Numbered from the stretch's first letter, positions 34,438 to 44,892 are shown. The stretch is DNA of 64,000 nucleotides from Acidobacteriota bacterium (GCA_020199835.1 JAIVJV010000004.1:1-64000); one strand, 5' to 3'. Notes: generated by a model from the sequence alone, not told the origin. Translations and numbers: made by a program.

Positions 34438-35110
34438 ACCGCACTTCGATGACGGCAATCTTGTATCGATCGCAGGTTGCTATCTGTGTTCTGTTGTTGA
34501 GTGTCGCCGCGGCCAACGGGCAGCAGAGACCCGTAGTCCGCGACCGAATTCAGCGCGAAGCAAAAGTGTTTGAGCTGGACGAAGTGCGCCTGCGCGAAAG
34601 TCCGTTTAAACGCGCCATGATGCGCGACGCAGAGTATCTGCTGCGTCTCGAACCCGATCGATTACTGAGCTGGTTCAGAAAAGAAGCAGGACTCAAACCA
34701 AAAGGTGAGGTCTACGGAGGCTGGGAAGCCCGAGGCATTGCCGGTCATTCGCTTGGTCACTATCTATCCGCCTGCGCAATGATGTTTGCCTCCACGGGTG
34801 ATGCGCGCTTTCGCGAACGCGTGAGCTACATCGTCAATGAGCTTGAGGTTATTCAACGAGCCCACGGTAATGTTATGTAGCCGCTATTCCGAACGGTAAA
34901 AAGCTCTTTGCTGAAGTTGCGGCGGGCGAAATCCGTTCACAGGGTTCGATCTGAACGGCGCCTGGGTTCCTGGTATACGTTGCACAAGCTATTTGCCGGT
35001 TTGCTCGACGCTAATCGCTATTGCCGAAATCGACAAGCCCTGAGCATTGCCATCAAACTTGCGAGCTGGACCAACTCCACTGTGGGTGGGCTAACGGACG
35101 AACTTCATCA
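34434..35110 (+). pseudogene. GH127-like beta-L-arabinofuranosidase remnant
   Basis: A GTG start overlaps the xylA stop (GTGA). The signal peptide (VAICVLLLSVAAANGQ) is followed by FELDEVRLRESPFKRAMMRD, GWEARGIAGHSLGHYLSACA and, across frameshifts, IPNGKKLFAEVAAGEIRSQG and WYTLHKLFAGLLDANRYC, the opening of DUF1680/GH127 glycosidases. Three one-base losses at about 34872, 34943 and 34970 are each a homopolymer contraction and could be assembly errors. But the gene also stops short, running into the convergent yihY gene at about 35110 with most of the catalytic domain missing. It is thus truly truncated. Confidence 0.75.
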
Positions 35111-35119
35111 TTCTTACGT

Positions 35120-36064
35120 TTATTGCGCTCCTGCCGAGCGTGCCCTTGCGCTTTCACTGGGAAGCCTCTCACCTGGCGCTTTTGTCTCAGGGTCTCTGGT
35201 GCGAGATGCGGCTTGCTCGATGATGGCGTTAACTTCGCCGCCGATAAGAATCGTCACGCCTGTCAAGTAAAGCCACAGCATCAGAATGATGACCGCCCCC
35301 AGTGAGCCATAGACCACGCTGTAATTGTTATAAAAGTCGAGATATGAGCCGAACAGAAAGGAGACGAGCAACCAGAGTACGAGGCCAGTCATTGCGCCAG
35401 GGGAGAGCCAGCGTAGTTGTTTTATATTCTGGTCCGGCGCAAAGTAGTAGATTAGCGCAAAGGCCATAAACACTATTACGAAAACGAACACCCATCGCAA
35501 GACCTTCCACACTGTTGTAAATGCTGCGCCGAAACCGTAGTGGTTCGCGATCGCTTCAGCAATGCGGCTGCCGTAAAACATCAGCGCCAGCGCGGTGATA
35601 ACCAGCACAACGAGCACAATCGTCAGAAAAATAGCCAGCAGAGTTCTTCTCCACCACGCGCGGGTCTCTTTCACGTCGTAGGCGACGTTTAACCCCTCGA
35701 TGATCGCGCCCATGCCGGAGGAAGCGAACCACAGTGAAGTCAGCAGACCGAACCACAGTGTACCGCCGCTGCGTTCTTGACTGATCTCATCGATTGTCGT
35801 GTTGATCAGATCAAAAGCGGAGACAGGCACAATTGCGCTCAGATAAGTGAGCAGATTGCGGCGCAACTCCGTTCCAGGGTCGGCGAAGTAACCCAGGAGA
35901 GCCGTCAGGAAGAGCAGTAGCGGAAAGAGCGCGAGCAGAAAGTAGAAGGAAAGAATCGCGGCACGGTTAAGCACGTCGTCCGTGTTGACTTTCGTCCAGA
36001 GGTGCTTAGCGAACGTCTTCCATCGCCACCCGCTGATTCTCCAACCTCGTGTCGCCCACATCAT
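35120..36064 (-). CDS. YihY/virulence factor BrkB family membrane protein
   Basis: A 314-residue integral membrane protein with six hydrophobic segments. The family hallmark at its start is DVLNRAAILSFYFLLALFPL, continuing with ALLGYFADPG, GLLTSLWFASSGMGAIIEGL and NVAYDVKETRAWWRRTLLAI, ending VILMLWLYLTGVTILIGGEV, NAIIE. Members were once called RNase BN, but this is now considered wrong; the function is unknown and transport is suspected. The C-terminal tail is disordered and charged. It is convergent with the broken glycosidase and monocistronic. Confidence 0.9.
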   Translation of the reverse strand: MMWATRGWRISGWRWKTFAKHLWTKVNTDDVLNRAAILSFYFLLALFPLLLFLTALLGYFADPGTELRRNLLTYLSAIVPVSAFDLINTTIDEISQERSGGTLWFGLLTSLWFASSGMGAIIEGLNVAYDVKETRAWWRRTLLAIFLTIVLVVLVITALALMFYGSRIAEAIANHYGFGAAFTTVWKVLRWVFVFVIVFMAFALIYYFAPDQNIKQLRWLSPGAMTGLVLWLLVSFLFGSYLDFYNNYSVVYGSLGAVIILMLWLYLTGVTILIGGEVNAIIEQAASRTRDPETKAPGERLPSESARARSAGAQ

Positions 36065-36690
36065 GCTTATTGCCGATTCGCGTTTGACGAGTGCCTTACG
36101 TAATATTCAGTTCAAAGTATTCAGCACCGCGAATAAACTCTACTTCTCTAACGCCGTGTAACTTAAGCGAAGAGTCAAGTCCAACCATGGTTATCTCCTC
36201 TGCGGAATGACACCGCGAGGAGCCACAAGGCTCATACAGGGACATCTTTAACTGTCTGTTAGTTGCACCTTAGACCAAGCAAGCTGAGTCGTCTGTGCGT
36301 TGCGCCGCATATGGTCTTTAGTAAGCGATTATCAATCAAAACATATATGTGTGTTGTCGCACTGACGGCTAGCATTGCCGCTTGTAATATCAATTTGGTA
36401 GACGCGATCTTTCAGCCCTGAGGCATGAATGTGACACTGAGCAGATCCTGGTAGCTCCGGTCCACAGCAAAGAGTATTTGGCACTGTATGTACTACGTAA
36501 CGCTTAAGAATCAACTTAAAAGCATAACGGGAATACCGCTGCGTTCATGCCATTGTTTCACATTGGTGCGGTCGCCGCTCTCTTTGTGTTCAGTTGGATT
36601 AGAAATGACGGAAGCGCGCAGGATTAAACGGAAGAATAAATTCCCCGTATTTGCGGCTGAGAGCGTTGCAGTCCTAAGAAAGCCGGACTA
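36065..36690. other. Non-coding stretch of about 625 bp
   Basis: No convincing gene, RNA or repeat is visible between yihY and the hybrid kinase. Short ORFs on both strands lack ribosome binding sites and protein-like composition. The region is AT-richer than its neighbours and probably holds the divergent promoters. Confidence 0.4.
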
Positions 36691-38961
36691 TTGGATAAAG
36701 CCCTGACCTACGTTGACGTCATTGCGACCTTACGAGAGCCGTTCGTAGTTCTCGGACACGACCTGCGCATCAAGACAGCGAACCGCTCTTTCTACAAGTC
36801 GTTTCATGTCACGCAGGAGGAAACGGACAACCACGCGCTCTATGACCTGGCCGATGGCGCGTGGGGGAGTCCTGGCCTGCGGGCACTGCTGGCTAAAGTC
36901 TCCTCCCTCAACCACTCGGTCGAAGATGTTGAAGTTGAACATACCTCTCCGACCATCGGACGCAGGACCATGTTGCTCAACGCCCGGGCCATTTCCTCCA
37001 AATGGCACAAACCACGAACTGATCCTACTCGCCATTGAAGACATCACCGAACGCAAGCAGCTGGAAGCCGCTGCGAAGGTTTCCGAAGTTCGTTACCGGC
37101 GGCTCTTCGAGGCTGCGAAAGACGGCATACTAATTCTCAACGTCAGCAGCGGTAAAATCGTTGACGCCAACCCGTTCATGTCTGATTTGCTTGGATACCC
37201 TAAGGAGTATTTCCTGGAGAAGGAGCTCTGGGAGATCGGTCTATTTCAAGACATTAAAGCTAGTCAAGTCGCTTTCAAAGCATTACAAACGCGTGGCTAT
37301 CTCCGCTATGACCACCTTCCTCTGAAAACGAATCACGGCGGGCAGATTGCGGTGGAGCTTGTCAGCAACGTCTATCAGGAGGACCACCAGGACGTTATTC
37401 AATGCAATATTCGGGACATCAGCGAGCGCAGCCGGCTGGAAAAGGCACTGGTGATTCCGAAGTGCGCTACCGGCGACTCTTTGAGACGGCGCAGGATGCG
37501 ATCCTAATCCTCGACGAACCGTCAGGAAAAATCCTTGATGCCAATCCTTTTATCAAAGAGATGCTGGGCTATTCGCATGCCGAGATCGTTGGAAAGGAAG
37601 GCTGGGAGATCGGTATGTTCCGAGACGCTGAGGAGAACAAAGCCGCTTTCCGCGAACTGCAAGCCAAGGGCTATATTCGTTACGAGCACTTGCCGCTTAA
37701 AACCAGGGACGGGAAGCTTATCGAAGTCGAATTTGTCAGCAATGTCTACCAAGTGGACCAACGCAACGTTATTCAATGCAACATTCGAGACATCACTGAA
37801 CGCAGCCGTCTGGAGCGGCAGACACACGAGCAAGCAGAAGCTTTAGCAGAACTTCACCATCGTAAAGACGAGTTCCTGGCCATGCTTTCCCATGAACTGC
37901 GCAACCCCCTCTCAGCGATCTCCAGCGCGCTGCATGTTCTTCGTCTTCAGGGCAACGAGAATCCCATCCAACAGCGAGCCATGACCACCATGGAGGGTCA
38001 AGTAGGGCAACTGGCACATCTCGTTGATGACTTATTAGAAGTCTCCCGTGTTATCACGGGGAGAATTCAGCTTCAATTGGAATGCCTGGACCTGCGGAGC
38101 ATAGCCCACCAGGCAGTCGAGGCTGTGCGTCCTCTGATCGAGCGACAGAGGCATGAACTTTCGGTGTCGCTACCGGCTGAACCTGTCTGGGTACAAGGTG
38201 ACCCCACTCGACTGGAGCAAGTCGTTGTAAACCTACTCAACAATGCCGCCAAATATTCGGACGAAGGTGGACATATGCGGTTGACCGTGGAGCAAGGCGA
38301 CGGTGAAGTTGAAGCGGTGCTGCGTGTGCGGGATACCGGAGTGGGGATCGCTCCCGAACTGCTGCCCCGCATCTTTGATCTCTTCACGCAGGCGGATAGA
38401 ACGCTGGATCGTTCGGAAGGAGGCTTGGGCATCGGGTTGAGCCTGGTGCAAAAGCTCGTAGAGTTGCACAGCGGAAAGGTCTCCGCTCACAGTGCTGGAT
38501 TGCGGCAAGGAAGCGAGTTCATCGTGCGCCTGCCCGCCCTCTCTACTGAAGGCTCGCCAATCGCTCTCGCACCCATTGAAAGAGGTAAGCTGTCCATGCA
38601 AACAGTACGTGTACTTGTAGTTGATGACAACGTAGATGTGGCTGATATGATTGTTATGCTACTGCAGTTAGTCGGGCATGAGGCTAAAGCCGCTTACTCC
38701 GGTCAGAGCGCTCTGGAAACGGCAACTGAGTATAAACCCGACGTCGTGTTGCTGGATATTGGCATGCCAAATATGAACGGTTATGAAGTAGCGCGACGAC
38801 TGCGTCGGGAACCACAAACAAAAGACGTAAGGGTGATTGCCATGACCGGCTACGGGCAGGACTCCGACCGCCTACGCTCTCAAGAAGCGGGCTGCGACCA
38901 TCACTTAGTCAAGCCAGTTGATACGCAGAAACTTCAAGACCTGCTCGCGAGACGGGTGTGA
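36691..38961 (+). CDS. Three-PAS hybrid histidine kinase, two frameshifts
   Basis: Three overlapping frames join into one gene. PAS1 lies at 36691-37030 (REPFVVLGHDLRIKTANRSF). After a shift near 37000, PAS2 follows to ~37445 (DGILILNVSSGKIVDANPFM). After a second shift at ~37450 come PAS3 (DAILILDEPSGKILDANPFI), HisKA with SHELRNPLSAI, HATPase_c (NLLNNAAKYS, DTGVGI, GLGIGLSLV) and a receiver domain (VVLLDIGMPNMNGYE, LVKPVDTQ). PAS2 and PAS3 are near-duplicates. The second shift is a GGG to GG contraction, so the gene may be intact in the organism. It is a soluble sensor with internal phosphotransfer. The start is a TTG. Confidence 0.8.
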
Positions 38962-39287
38962 GCAACCAGGATGGAGCTGCCAACAGTGATAGCGGTGACG
39001 ATGAAAGCGATGGCGAGCGATGAGTAGAAACAGTCCTTAGCTCTCATTGAAGTCCTATGAACTCCACGATCGAGACTCGATTGCGGTAAACCTCGCGAGA
39101 CTCAATGGAGGATCTGATTCCGCCTCGCTTTCGTGACACCTTTAGACGGCTCTTCGATGAGGTTGGACGAACGTGAAATCAGTCGACAATCAGATTGTCG
39201 TTTTGGAGTCAGTTGAACTATGTGCGATCCAGTGTTCGGTGATGCCGCAGCGACTAGAGAGAGGGATGCTTGAGCACTTTGTCAGAC

Positions 39288-39316
39288 GAAGAAAAGAGGG
39301 TGGAAGTCCACCCTCT
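39288..39316 (-). terminator. Rho-independent terminator of the 39338-39658 gene
   Basis: A 10-bp perfect stem (AGAGGGTGGA with its complement, two-base loop) at 39295-39316 is followed on the reverse strand by TTTTCTTC. It lies 22 bp after the stop of the reverse-strand gene. Confidence 0.75.
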
Positions 39317-39337
39317 CTGAGTAGAGATACGTCTGCT

Positions 39338-39658
39338 TTACGCTGTTTTCGCAGCTGCGAGCTTGTGAAGCGTTGAAGTGGCAAGCTCAGCTACCCCAAC
39401 TCTGGGCGTTCCCTCCACCAGACTAGTGAGGGTCTTCAATACCTCAGGATACCCTGAGACATTGTAGGCTTCCGCCTCTTCTTTAGTGTCCCAGAAGCTG
39501 ATAGCAATGGCTTCCGAGCGGTCCGCGGCGACGAAAGTCATCTCATCGCGGAATCCCTTTTGTTTACGCAGGAGTGGCAAAATCTTGCTCTCAACAACGT
39601 TGGTAAACTCGGTGGTGGCGTTCGGCTTCAGTTCCATTATGACATGGCGTGTAAACAT
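39338..39658 (-). CDS. ABM-like dimeric alpha-beta barrel protein
   Basis: A 106-residue cytosolic protein. It starts MFTRHVIMELKPNATTEFTN, continues with ILPLLRKQKGFRDEMTFVAA and AIAISFWDTKEEAEAYNVSG, then YPEVLKTLTSLVEGTPRVG. This is the ferredoxin-like fold of antibiotic biosynthesis monooxygenase (ABM) domains, which oxidise small aromatics or act as stress-related dimers. The exact substrate is unknown. AAGGAG eight bases before ATG 39658 supports the start, and a strong terminator follows, so it is monocistronic. Confidence 0.85.
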   Translation of the reverse strand: MFTRHVIMELKPNATTEFTNVVESKILPLLRKQKGFRDEMTFVAADRSEAIAISFWDTKEEAEAYNVSGYPEVLKTLTSLVEGTPRVGVAELATSTLHKLAAAKTA

Positions 39659-39935
39659 GGTTAGCTCCTTCGGTTGTTTGGCTATGGACTTCAGGTGATC
39701 TGGGTGATTCCAGAGGAGCTGAGAAGAGAGTAAGCTTGAACTCGGTTCGCCGGGAACCCTATCACGTACCTGCGCGTTTACCTAATCAGGTCTATTCGAA
39801 ACAGGCAAGTGCTCGAAACCCGCGGTCCAACTGATTACTTCGCAACGCTGCTGCTTCGGCCGCCGGTGACTCTCTTCTAAAACAGCTTGATTTGAGAGGG
39901 ATCACTTGAACGATTTATAGACCACGTTGGAGGCG

Positions 39936-40226
39936 CTATTCAAGCGATGATCCACGATTCAAGAGACCCGCGAATTCGTTGCTCAACTCCTGTGCACGAC
40001 TGCGAGCGTAGCGCAGCTTATAAAACGTAAGAGTAGATACTTCTGCTGCCGTTGGTTGCCTGAAGCTTGCTTCGGCTGCCTGGACCTTCACGAGGCTTAG
40101 CTGCGGGTCCTTTTCAGCATTTAATGAATTAATAATTTCCACTTGGACTCTCTCGCCTGCTTTCCTCGTTTTCCAGATGGTCGAATCGTATAGCAATTCC
40201 GAGAGCAGAGGTCTGTGCTCTAACAC
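39936..40226 (-). CDS. Hypothetical 96-aa helical protein
   Basis: No family is recognised. The product is mainly helical and charged (NAEKDPQLSLVKVQAAEASF, LTFYKLRYARSRAQELSNEF), without signal peptide or membrane span. A clear ribosome binding site is not seen, so the start is uncertain and the ORF may be a fragment of a longer protein such as an efflux adaptor helix. Confidence 0.35.
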   Translation of the reverse strand: MLEHRPLLSELLYDSTIWKTRKAGERVQVEIINSLNAEKDPQLSLVKVQAAEASFRQPTAAEVSTLTFYKLRYARSRAQELSNEFAGLLNRGSSLE

Positions 40227-40342
40227 ACATAGGCCTAGGTGGTGATCTCAGACAGTGTGTCATTTACAATGATAACGAACGACGGAGGGGATCGATCCGG
40301 GGGCCTCGTTGGAGCCAACCCGTCTCAGAGTTAACAAGAACT

Positions 40343-40549
40343 ATGCGAATAATAGAAATAACAATAGGCATAATCCTGTTAGGTGGTGCAGCATGGACCA
40401 CGGTTAAGACGTATAAAGGGCGCGGCATCTCGTCGATTCTCGTACTTGCGTTCGCCGTCTTCCTCGTAGCCCTGGGTTTGTCTTTTCTCTTTGGTGCATT
40501 TGGCGAGATGGTGCGCAACTTGAGGTTCGGGAGCGAGTGGCTCAAATGA
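40343..40549 (+). CDS. Small 68-aa two-pass membrane protein
   Basis: Two hydrophobic helices (residues 3-19, IIEITIGIILLGGAAWT, and 30-54, SSILVLAFAVFLVALGLSFL) are joined by a basic turn (KTYKGRG), and the tail is soluble (MVRNLRFGSEWLK). This is a plausible small inner-membrane protein of unknown role. The ribosome binding site is weak (ACAAGAA). Confidence 0.5.
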   Translation: MRIIEITIGIILLGGAAWTTVKTYKGRGISSILVLAFAVFLVALGLSFLFGAFGEMVRNLRFGSEWLK

Positions 40550-40882
40550 AGAAAACCCAGTCGAAGAAAACCTATTTCATACTGTCGTGACTTAACAACG
40601 ACAACCATCGCATCGCGCGCTAAGCCTCGTCCGCGTTGGGTATGTGTGTGTTAGCGCACAGACCTTCCCTCCTGCGAGTGGTATAAGTCATTAGCTTCCT
40701 TTCGAAATTACGTTTCGACATCCGGGATCGGGCCAGCAACCTTCTTCTTGAGCCGCCTTGTAATTCTCCAGAGAGGCCTACGAAGTTGTCCTCTCAGTAT
40801 CCACCGCCGTTTTATCTATCAGGCTGTAGGATTCTCAGGTGCAATTTATGTATTCCGACGTGTAGAAACTGAAAGAAGAAAA

Positions 40883-42808
40883 ATGTCGATCTTAAAAAGC
40901 ACTGTTTCAGTGTTCGTCCTGTTAACGTTTTCAATTGTCATCGGCTTGAGCATACAGGCGCAGGCACAGCCTACCCGTAATAACACCCGTCAGGTCGGCA
41001 ACATCCTACAACGCCTCGAGCGAAGCTCCAGCAGATTCCGCAACAGTCTCAATGTGGCACTGGTCCAGGGGAGCGTCGATCAAACGCGGCCTCAAAACGA
41101 TGTCAGCACTTTCGAATCCGGCTTTGAGCTCGCTATTAAGCAGTTCAGGGATCAGCTCACTCGCCGGCTTGCAGTTGCGGCGGACGTTGAGAACATTCTA
41201 CAAAAGGCGTCGCCGATCAATAGCTTCATAACTCAAAATATCCTAAACCCTCGAGTCAAGAATGACTGGTCATTGGTTCGAACAGATCTGAAGACGCTGG
41301 CGAGTGCGTATGGCGTCAATTGGCAGTGGAACCAAATAACTCCGATGAAGGTTGAGGCAAATGGATCGTTCCGATTGTCCGAGAGCGAACTCAATCAGCT
41401 AATTCAGCGGGTCGAGAACGGCGGCGACACGTTTCGTGTAAGTCTTACCGACGCTTTTTTCCGCCGACCTTACGATCGGACCAGAAGCGAGGGCAACATG
41501 AATGATGCTCTGCGAGGCTTTAAAAAGGCGACCGATCAATTGCGCATTCGCTTCGATGCCAGGCAGTTGGTGACGGACGACGTCCGACGCCTGCTCGACC
41601 AGGCCACGCCACTCGACAATTTCATGCGCGACAACCCACTTACCAATCGCGCCAAAAGCGATTGGTCCACATTGCGCGGGGATCTAAGCGTCCTGGCCAG
41701 CGCGTATGACGTAACGCCGAGTTGGGGAAACAACCCTTCTTTACAAACTGGAAACAAGAGCACTAATCGCCTGACCGGAACTTTTAAATTGGATTCGGCT
41801 CGCAGTGACAACCCGCGCGACAAAGCGCAGCGCGCAACTCAGAATTTACGTACCGACGAACGGCAGCAAGTCGCCGACCAAATTCTGGCGCGACTCGAAT
41901 CTCCCGAGATGCTGATGATCGAGCGCCGCGGTACAACGATGAATATTGCTTCGACGCTAGCGCCACAATCAACATTCGAGGCAGACGGCCGCGAGCGTCA
42001 AGAACAACTTCCCAACGGCAGATCGACCAAGGTAATAGCGACGTTGCGTGGGGAGCAGTTAGTAGTGAGTTCGAATGGCTATAAAGAGAATGATTTTAAT
42101 GTCACTTTCGATGCCAGTGAAAACGACCGGAGTCTGCGAGTGCGGCGGGAGATCTATTCCGACCGACTAACTCAACCCGTAGTGGTTGATAGTGTTTATG
42201 ACCGGACCGCCGATGTAGCGCAGTGGAGCATCTATAACGATTCGCGGCCGGTTCTGGGTAACGCCGGTGCGACCAGCGGTGAATTCATTGTGCGAGATGG
42301 TGAGACTCTAGTGGCCATTTTGAACAATGATCTCACCACAAAGCTGTCGCAGCAGGGTGACCTGTTCACCATGACCGTGCGCGACCCCAGTCAATTCGGG
42401 GGGGCAGTTATCGAAGGGACCGTCGGCAGTGTAGACCAGGGAGGACGGTTAAGTGGCCGGTCAGGGATATCGCTCAATTTCGAGAGGATTCGGTTAACGA
42501 ACGGGCAGACCTATAAATTCTCTGGAGTACTCGGGAATGTGCGATTGCTGAATGGCGACACTGTCAAGGTTGACAACGAAGGAAGTGCGCAAGGCAACAA
42601 CAAGACCACGCAAACGATCCAACGCGCGGGCATTGCTACGGCTGTCGGCGCCATCATCGGCGCCATTGCCGGTGGTGGGAAAGGCGCAGCGATCGGTGGG
42701 GTCATTGGCGCTGCAGGCGGAGCCGGTACAGTTTTTATTCAGGGTAAAGACAACCTCGAGCTGCCGGTCGGCACAGAACTAACAATTCGTGCTAGTGGTC
42801 CGAGGTAG
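40883..42808 (+). CDS. Secreted protein with duplicated helical module and glycine zipper
   Basis: The ATG at 40883 begins a signal peptide (TVSVFVLLTFSIVIGLSIQA, then QAQ). The mature protein has two copies of a ~110-residue helical module. Copy 1 at about 37-150 carries ILQKASPINSFITQNI and WSLVRTDLKTLASAYGVNW; copy 2 at about 168-290 carries LLDQATPLDNFMRDNP and WSTLRGDLSVLASAYDV. A beta-rich part follows (350-560), then a glycine zipper (TAVGAIIGAIAGGGKGAAIG) that probably inserts in the outer membrane or promotes oligomerisation. The product is 641 residues. No function is recognised. An upstream ATG at 40748 is judged unlikely because it would bury the signal peptide. Confidence 0.8.
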   Translation: MSILKSTVSVFVLLTFSIVIGLSIQAQAQPTRNNTRQVGNILQRLERSSSRFRNSLNVALVQGSVDQTRPQNDVSTFESGFELAIKQFRDQLTRRLAVAADVENILQKASPINSFITQNILNPRVKNDWSLVRTDLKTLASAYGVNWQWNQITPMKVEANGSFRLSESELNQLIQRVENGGDTFRVSLTDAFFRRPYDRTRSEGNMNDALRGFKKATDQLRIRFDARQLVTDDVRRLLDQATPLDNFMRDNPLTNRAKSDWSTLRGDLSVLASAYDVTPSWGNNPSLQTGNKSTNRLTGTFKLDSARSDNPRDKAQRATQNLRTDERQQVADQILARLESPEMLMIERRGTTMNIASTLAPQSTFEADGRERQEQLPNGRSTKVIATLRGEQLVVSSNGYKENDFNVTFDASENDRSLRVRREIYSDRLTQPVVVDSVYDRTADVAQWSIYNDSRPVLGNAGATSGEFIVRDGETLVAILNNDLTTKLSQQGDLFTMTVRDPSQFGGAVIEGTVGSVDQGGRLSGRSGISLNFERIRLTNGQTYKFSGVLGNVRLLNGDTVKVDNEGSAQGNNKTTQTIQRAGIATAVGAIIGAIAGGGKGAAIGGVIGAAGGAGTVFIQGKDNLELPVGTELTIRASGPR

Positions 42809-42878
42809 GGGTGACCGATGGCGGATCGAAGCGCCCCGATCTAACGCCGCGTTTCGATTGAGATCAGAAAGTAGAGCA

Positions 42879-43313
42879 ATGGATCAGAACGCAACTTTGA
42901 ATGGCAGGATCGAGCAAGAGTTCGAAGACCTGGATCGTGGATGGGTTGCTGCTTACCTGCAGGGTACTACGGACCTGTTCGACCGTGTATGGGCGGATGG
43001 CTTCATCTTTACATCTCCTTTTGGTCAATTTACCAACAAGGAACGGGAGATCGCGGACATCAAGTCCGGAGCTCTATCGTTCGAGTCGCTCGCTACCGGC
43101 GATATTACAGTGAAAGTTTATGGAAATACCGCTGTGATGGCTGGGAGCCTTACGATGAAAGGACGCTACAAAGATCGAGACATCAGCGGTCAATACAGCT
43201 ATACCAATGTATTGGGAAGGCAACAGCAAGAGTGCTGGCGGATAGTGGCTTCACACGCGGCTCGCCTTAGCCGCAATCAACAGAATCGCCGCGGCCTGGG
43301 TAGTCGAGTTTAA
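42879..43313 (+). CDS. DUF4440/SnoaL-like (NTF2-fold) protein
   Basis: About 144 residues from ATG 42879 (MDQNATLNGRIEQEFEDLDR). The pattern of an N-terminal helix with GWVAAYLQGTTDLFDRVWAD, then GFIFTSPFGQFTNKEREIAD, VKVYGNTAVMAGSLTMKGRY and QYSYTNVLGRQQQECWRIVA is that of DUF4440, a cone-shaped NTF2-like fold that binds small ligands or acts as a small hydrolase or isomerase. There is no signal peptide. It lies 70 bp after the glycine-zipper gene on the same strand. Confidence 0.75.
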   Translation: MDQNATLNGRIEQEFEDLDRGWVAAYLQGTTDLFDRVWADGFIFTSPFGQFTNKEREIADIKSGALSFESLATGDITVKVYGNTAVMAGSLTMKGRYKDRDISGQYSYTNVLGRQQQECWRIVASHAARLSRNQQNRRGLGSRV

Positions 43314-43578
43314 GAAATGCCGTCGAGGCGAATCTCTCATCGCCTTCGAAAGTTTGTTCAAAAACGTACTCTTGTCGTCAGCACGGACAGATTAAAAAGA
43401 CCCGATTCACAGACAAGTGAAGAAAAACCCTCCTGGACCACTTGGGCCAAGCGCGGCGCAGTAGGCAGCGTTTGCAACAGCGAGCGAATCAGAAGAACTA
43501 GGCAGGAGATCGTTAATCCTGTTAGAGTTCCACCGTAAAACACGACACGAATTGATAAACAAAGGTGCTTCGCGATCC

Positions 43579-44892
43579 ATGTCAACCCGTTCATTCGCTA
43601 TATCGATCTTTTTACTGATTCTTATCGGCGCATCATCGCACAACGTCAAGAGCCAGCCGGCCGAACGTGGGCTCAAGGTTGGGGAAGTAAAAACGTTACC
43701 CGGCCATGCCAAACGTTACGCGCTGATCATCGGCGTGGACCAGTATGCAGACACGCAGATCACAACTCTTGGCGGCGCCAGCAACGACGCCAAGGCACTC
43801 GCAAATGCCCTTATTCAATACGCCGGTTTTCCGGGCGAGCAGGTGACTCTGCTTGCCTCAGATCAGCCAGCCGAACGTCAACCGACGCGCGGCAATATCT
43901 TGCGCCGTTTGTCGAACATGGCTGCCGTCATTCCTCCCGATGGCCTTTTACTGATCTCGTTCGCGGGACACGGCATCGAACGCGGCGGGCAGGCGTTCCT
44001 GCTTCCTTCCGACTCACAAGTCAGCAACGACGTCGACCTACTCGAACAAACCGCGATTAATGTCACGCAGATAAAAGACAGGGTAAAGAAGATCGGCGTC
44101 AGACAAGTGCTGATGATTCTCGACGCCTGTCGCAACGATCCAGTCGGCCGCGCCAACGCCGATAATCCGCTCACCGCCGCCTACACGCGCGGGTTCAATT
44201 TTGATCTGCGGAATCGTGAGGTGCAGGCATTCGCCACGCTCTATGCGACCGAAGTGGGACACCGCGCCTACGAGTACAAAGAGAAGAGGCAAGGCTATTT
44301 CACGTGGGTTTTAGTTGAAGCTTTACGCGGCGGCGCCGCAAACGCCAAAGGCGAAGTAACACTGGCAGCGCTGGTGAAGTACTTGCAGGAACGAGTACCA
44401 AAGCGCGTGTTGCAGGATCTTGGACCAGGCAAAGATCAAAAGCCGTTTGCGGTGGTTGAGGGTTATCGCGCAGATGAGCTCGTCATCTCCATACGCGACG
44501 CAAAGGCGTTGGCCTCGCAGCCGTATGTAGCCGACATGAGTACCCAAAGCAATGCTCCGGGAAGAGACACATCGATCGAACTAAAAGCGCCTGACGCAAA
44601 GTCGTCACTCGAAGGCACCACCTGGACCGGCAACAGACCTGAAACAGGTGAGTACACGATAAAGTTTCTGAAGGACGGTCAGCTTCAATACATCATTAAC
44701 GTTATGCAGAACGGTGCCACCTCGCCTCGCATAGTAAAAGGCACCTGGAAGCAATCCGGTGACGAAATTCAAATCACCATCGGCAACTCCTATTCAGTCT
44801 TGCAGGGCACGATCGAAGGTGGCGTGATGAAAGGTAACGCGACGAATCAGGACGGGTTGTCGTGGAAATGGACTCTGTTCAAGAAGGATTGA
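43579..44892 (+). CDS. Secreted caspase-like (C14) protease
   Basis: A 437-residue protein from ATG 43579. The signal peptide (FAISIFLLILIGASSHNVKS) precedes a caspase/metacaspase p20-like domain: YALIIGVDQYADTQI, His131 in LISFAGHGIE and Cys184 in LMILDACRNDP. Both members of the catalytic dyad are thus present. The C-terminal ~100 residues (TTWTGNRPETGEYTIKFLKD, IVKGTWKQSGDEIQITIGNS) form a beta-sandwich/lipocalin-like domain. Bacterial homologues cleave after Arg, Lys or Asp and take part in stress or programmed death, but here export suggests a periplasmic role. The start at 43552 is less likely. Confidence 0.87.
   Translation: MSTRSFAISIFLLILIGASSHNVKSQPAERGLKVGEVKTLPGHAKRYALIIGVDQYADTQITTLGGASNDAKALANALIQYAGFPGEQVTLLASDQPAERQPTRGNILRRLSNMAAVIPPDGLLLISFAGHGIERGGQAFLLPSDSQVSNDVDLLEQTAINVTQIKDRVKKIGVRQVLMILDACRNDPVGRANADNPLTAAYTRGFNFDLRNREVQAFATLYATEVGHRAYEYKEKRQGYFTWVLVEALRGGAANAKGEVTLAALVKYLQERVPKRVLQDLGPGKDQKPFAVVEGYRADELVISIRDAKALASQPYVADMSTQSNAPGRDTSIELKAPDAKSSLEGTTWTGNRPETGEYTIKFLKDGQLQYIINVMQNGATSPRIVKGTWKQSGDEIQITIGNSYSVLQGTIEGGVMKGNATNQDGLSWKWTLFKKD

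Noticed and set aside
36332-36514. 60-codon reverse ORF with Cys pair upstream of the hybrid kinase
   Set aside because: No ribosome binding site, no recognised family and no neighbouring gene in the same direction.
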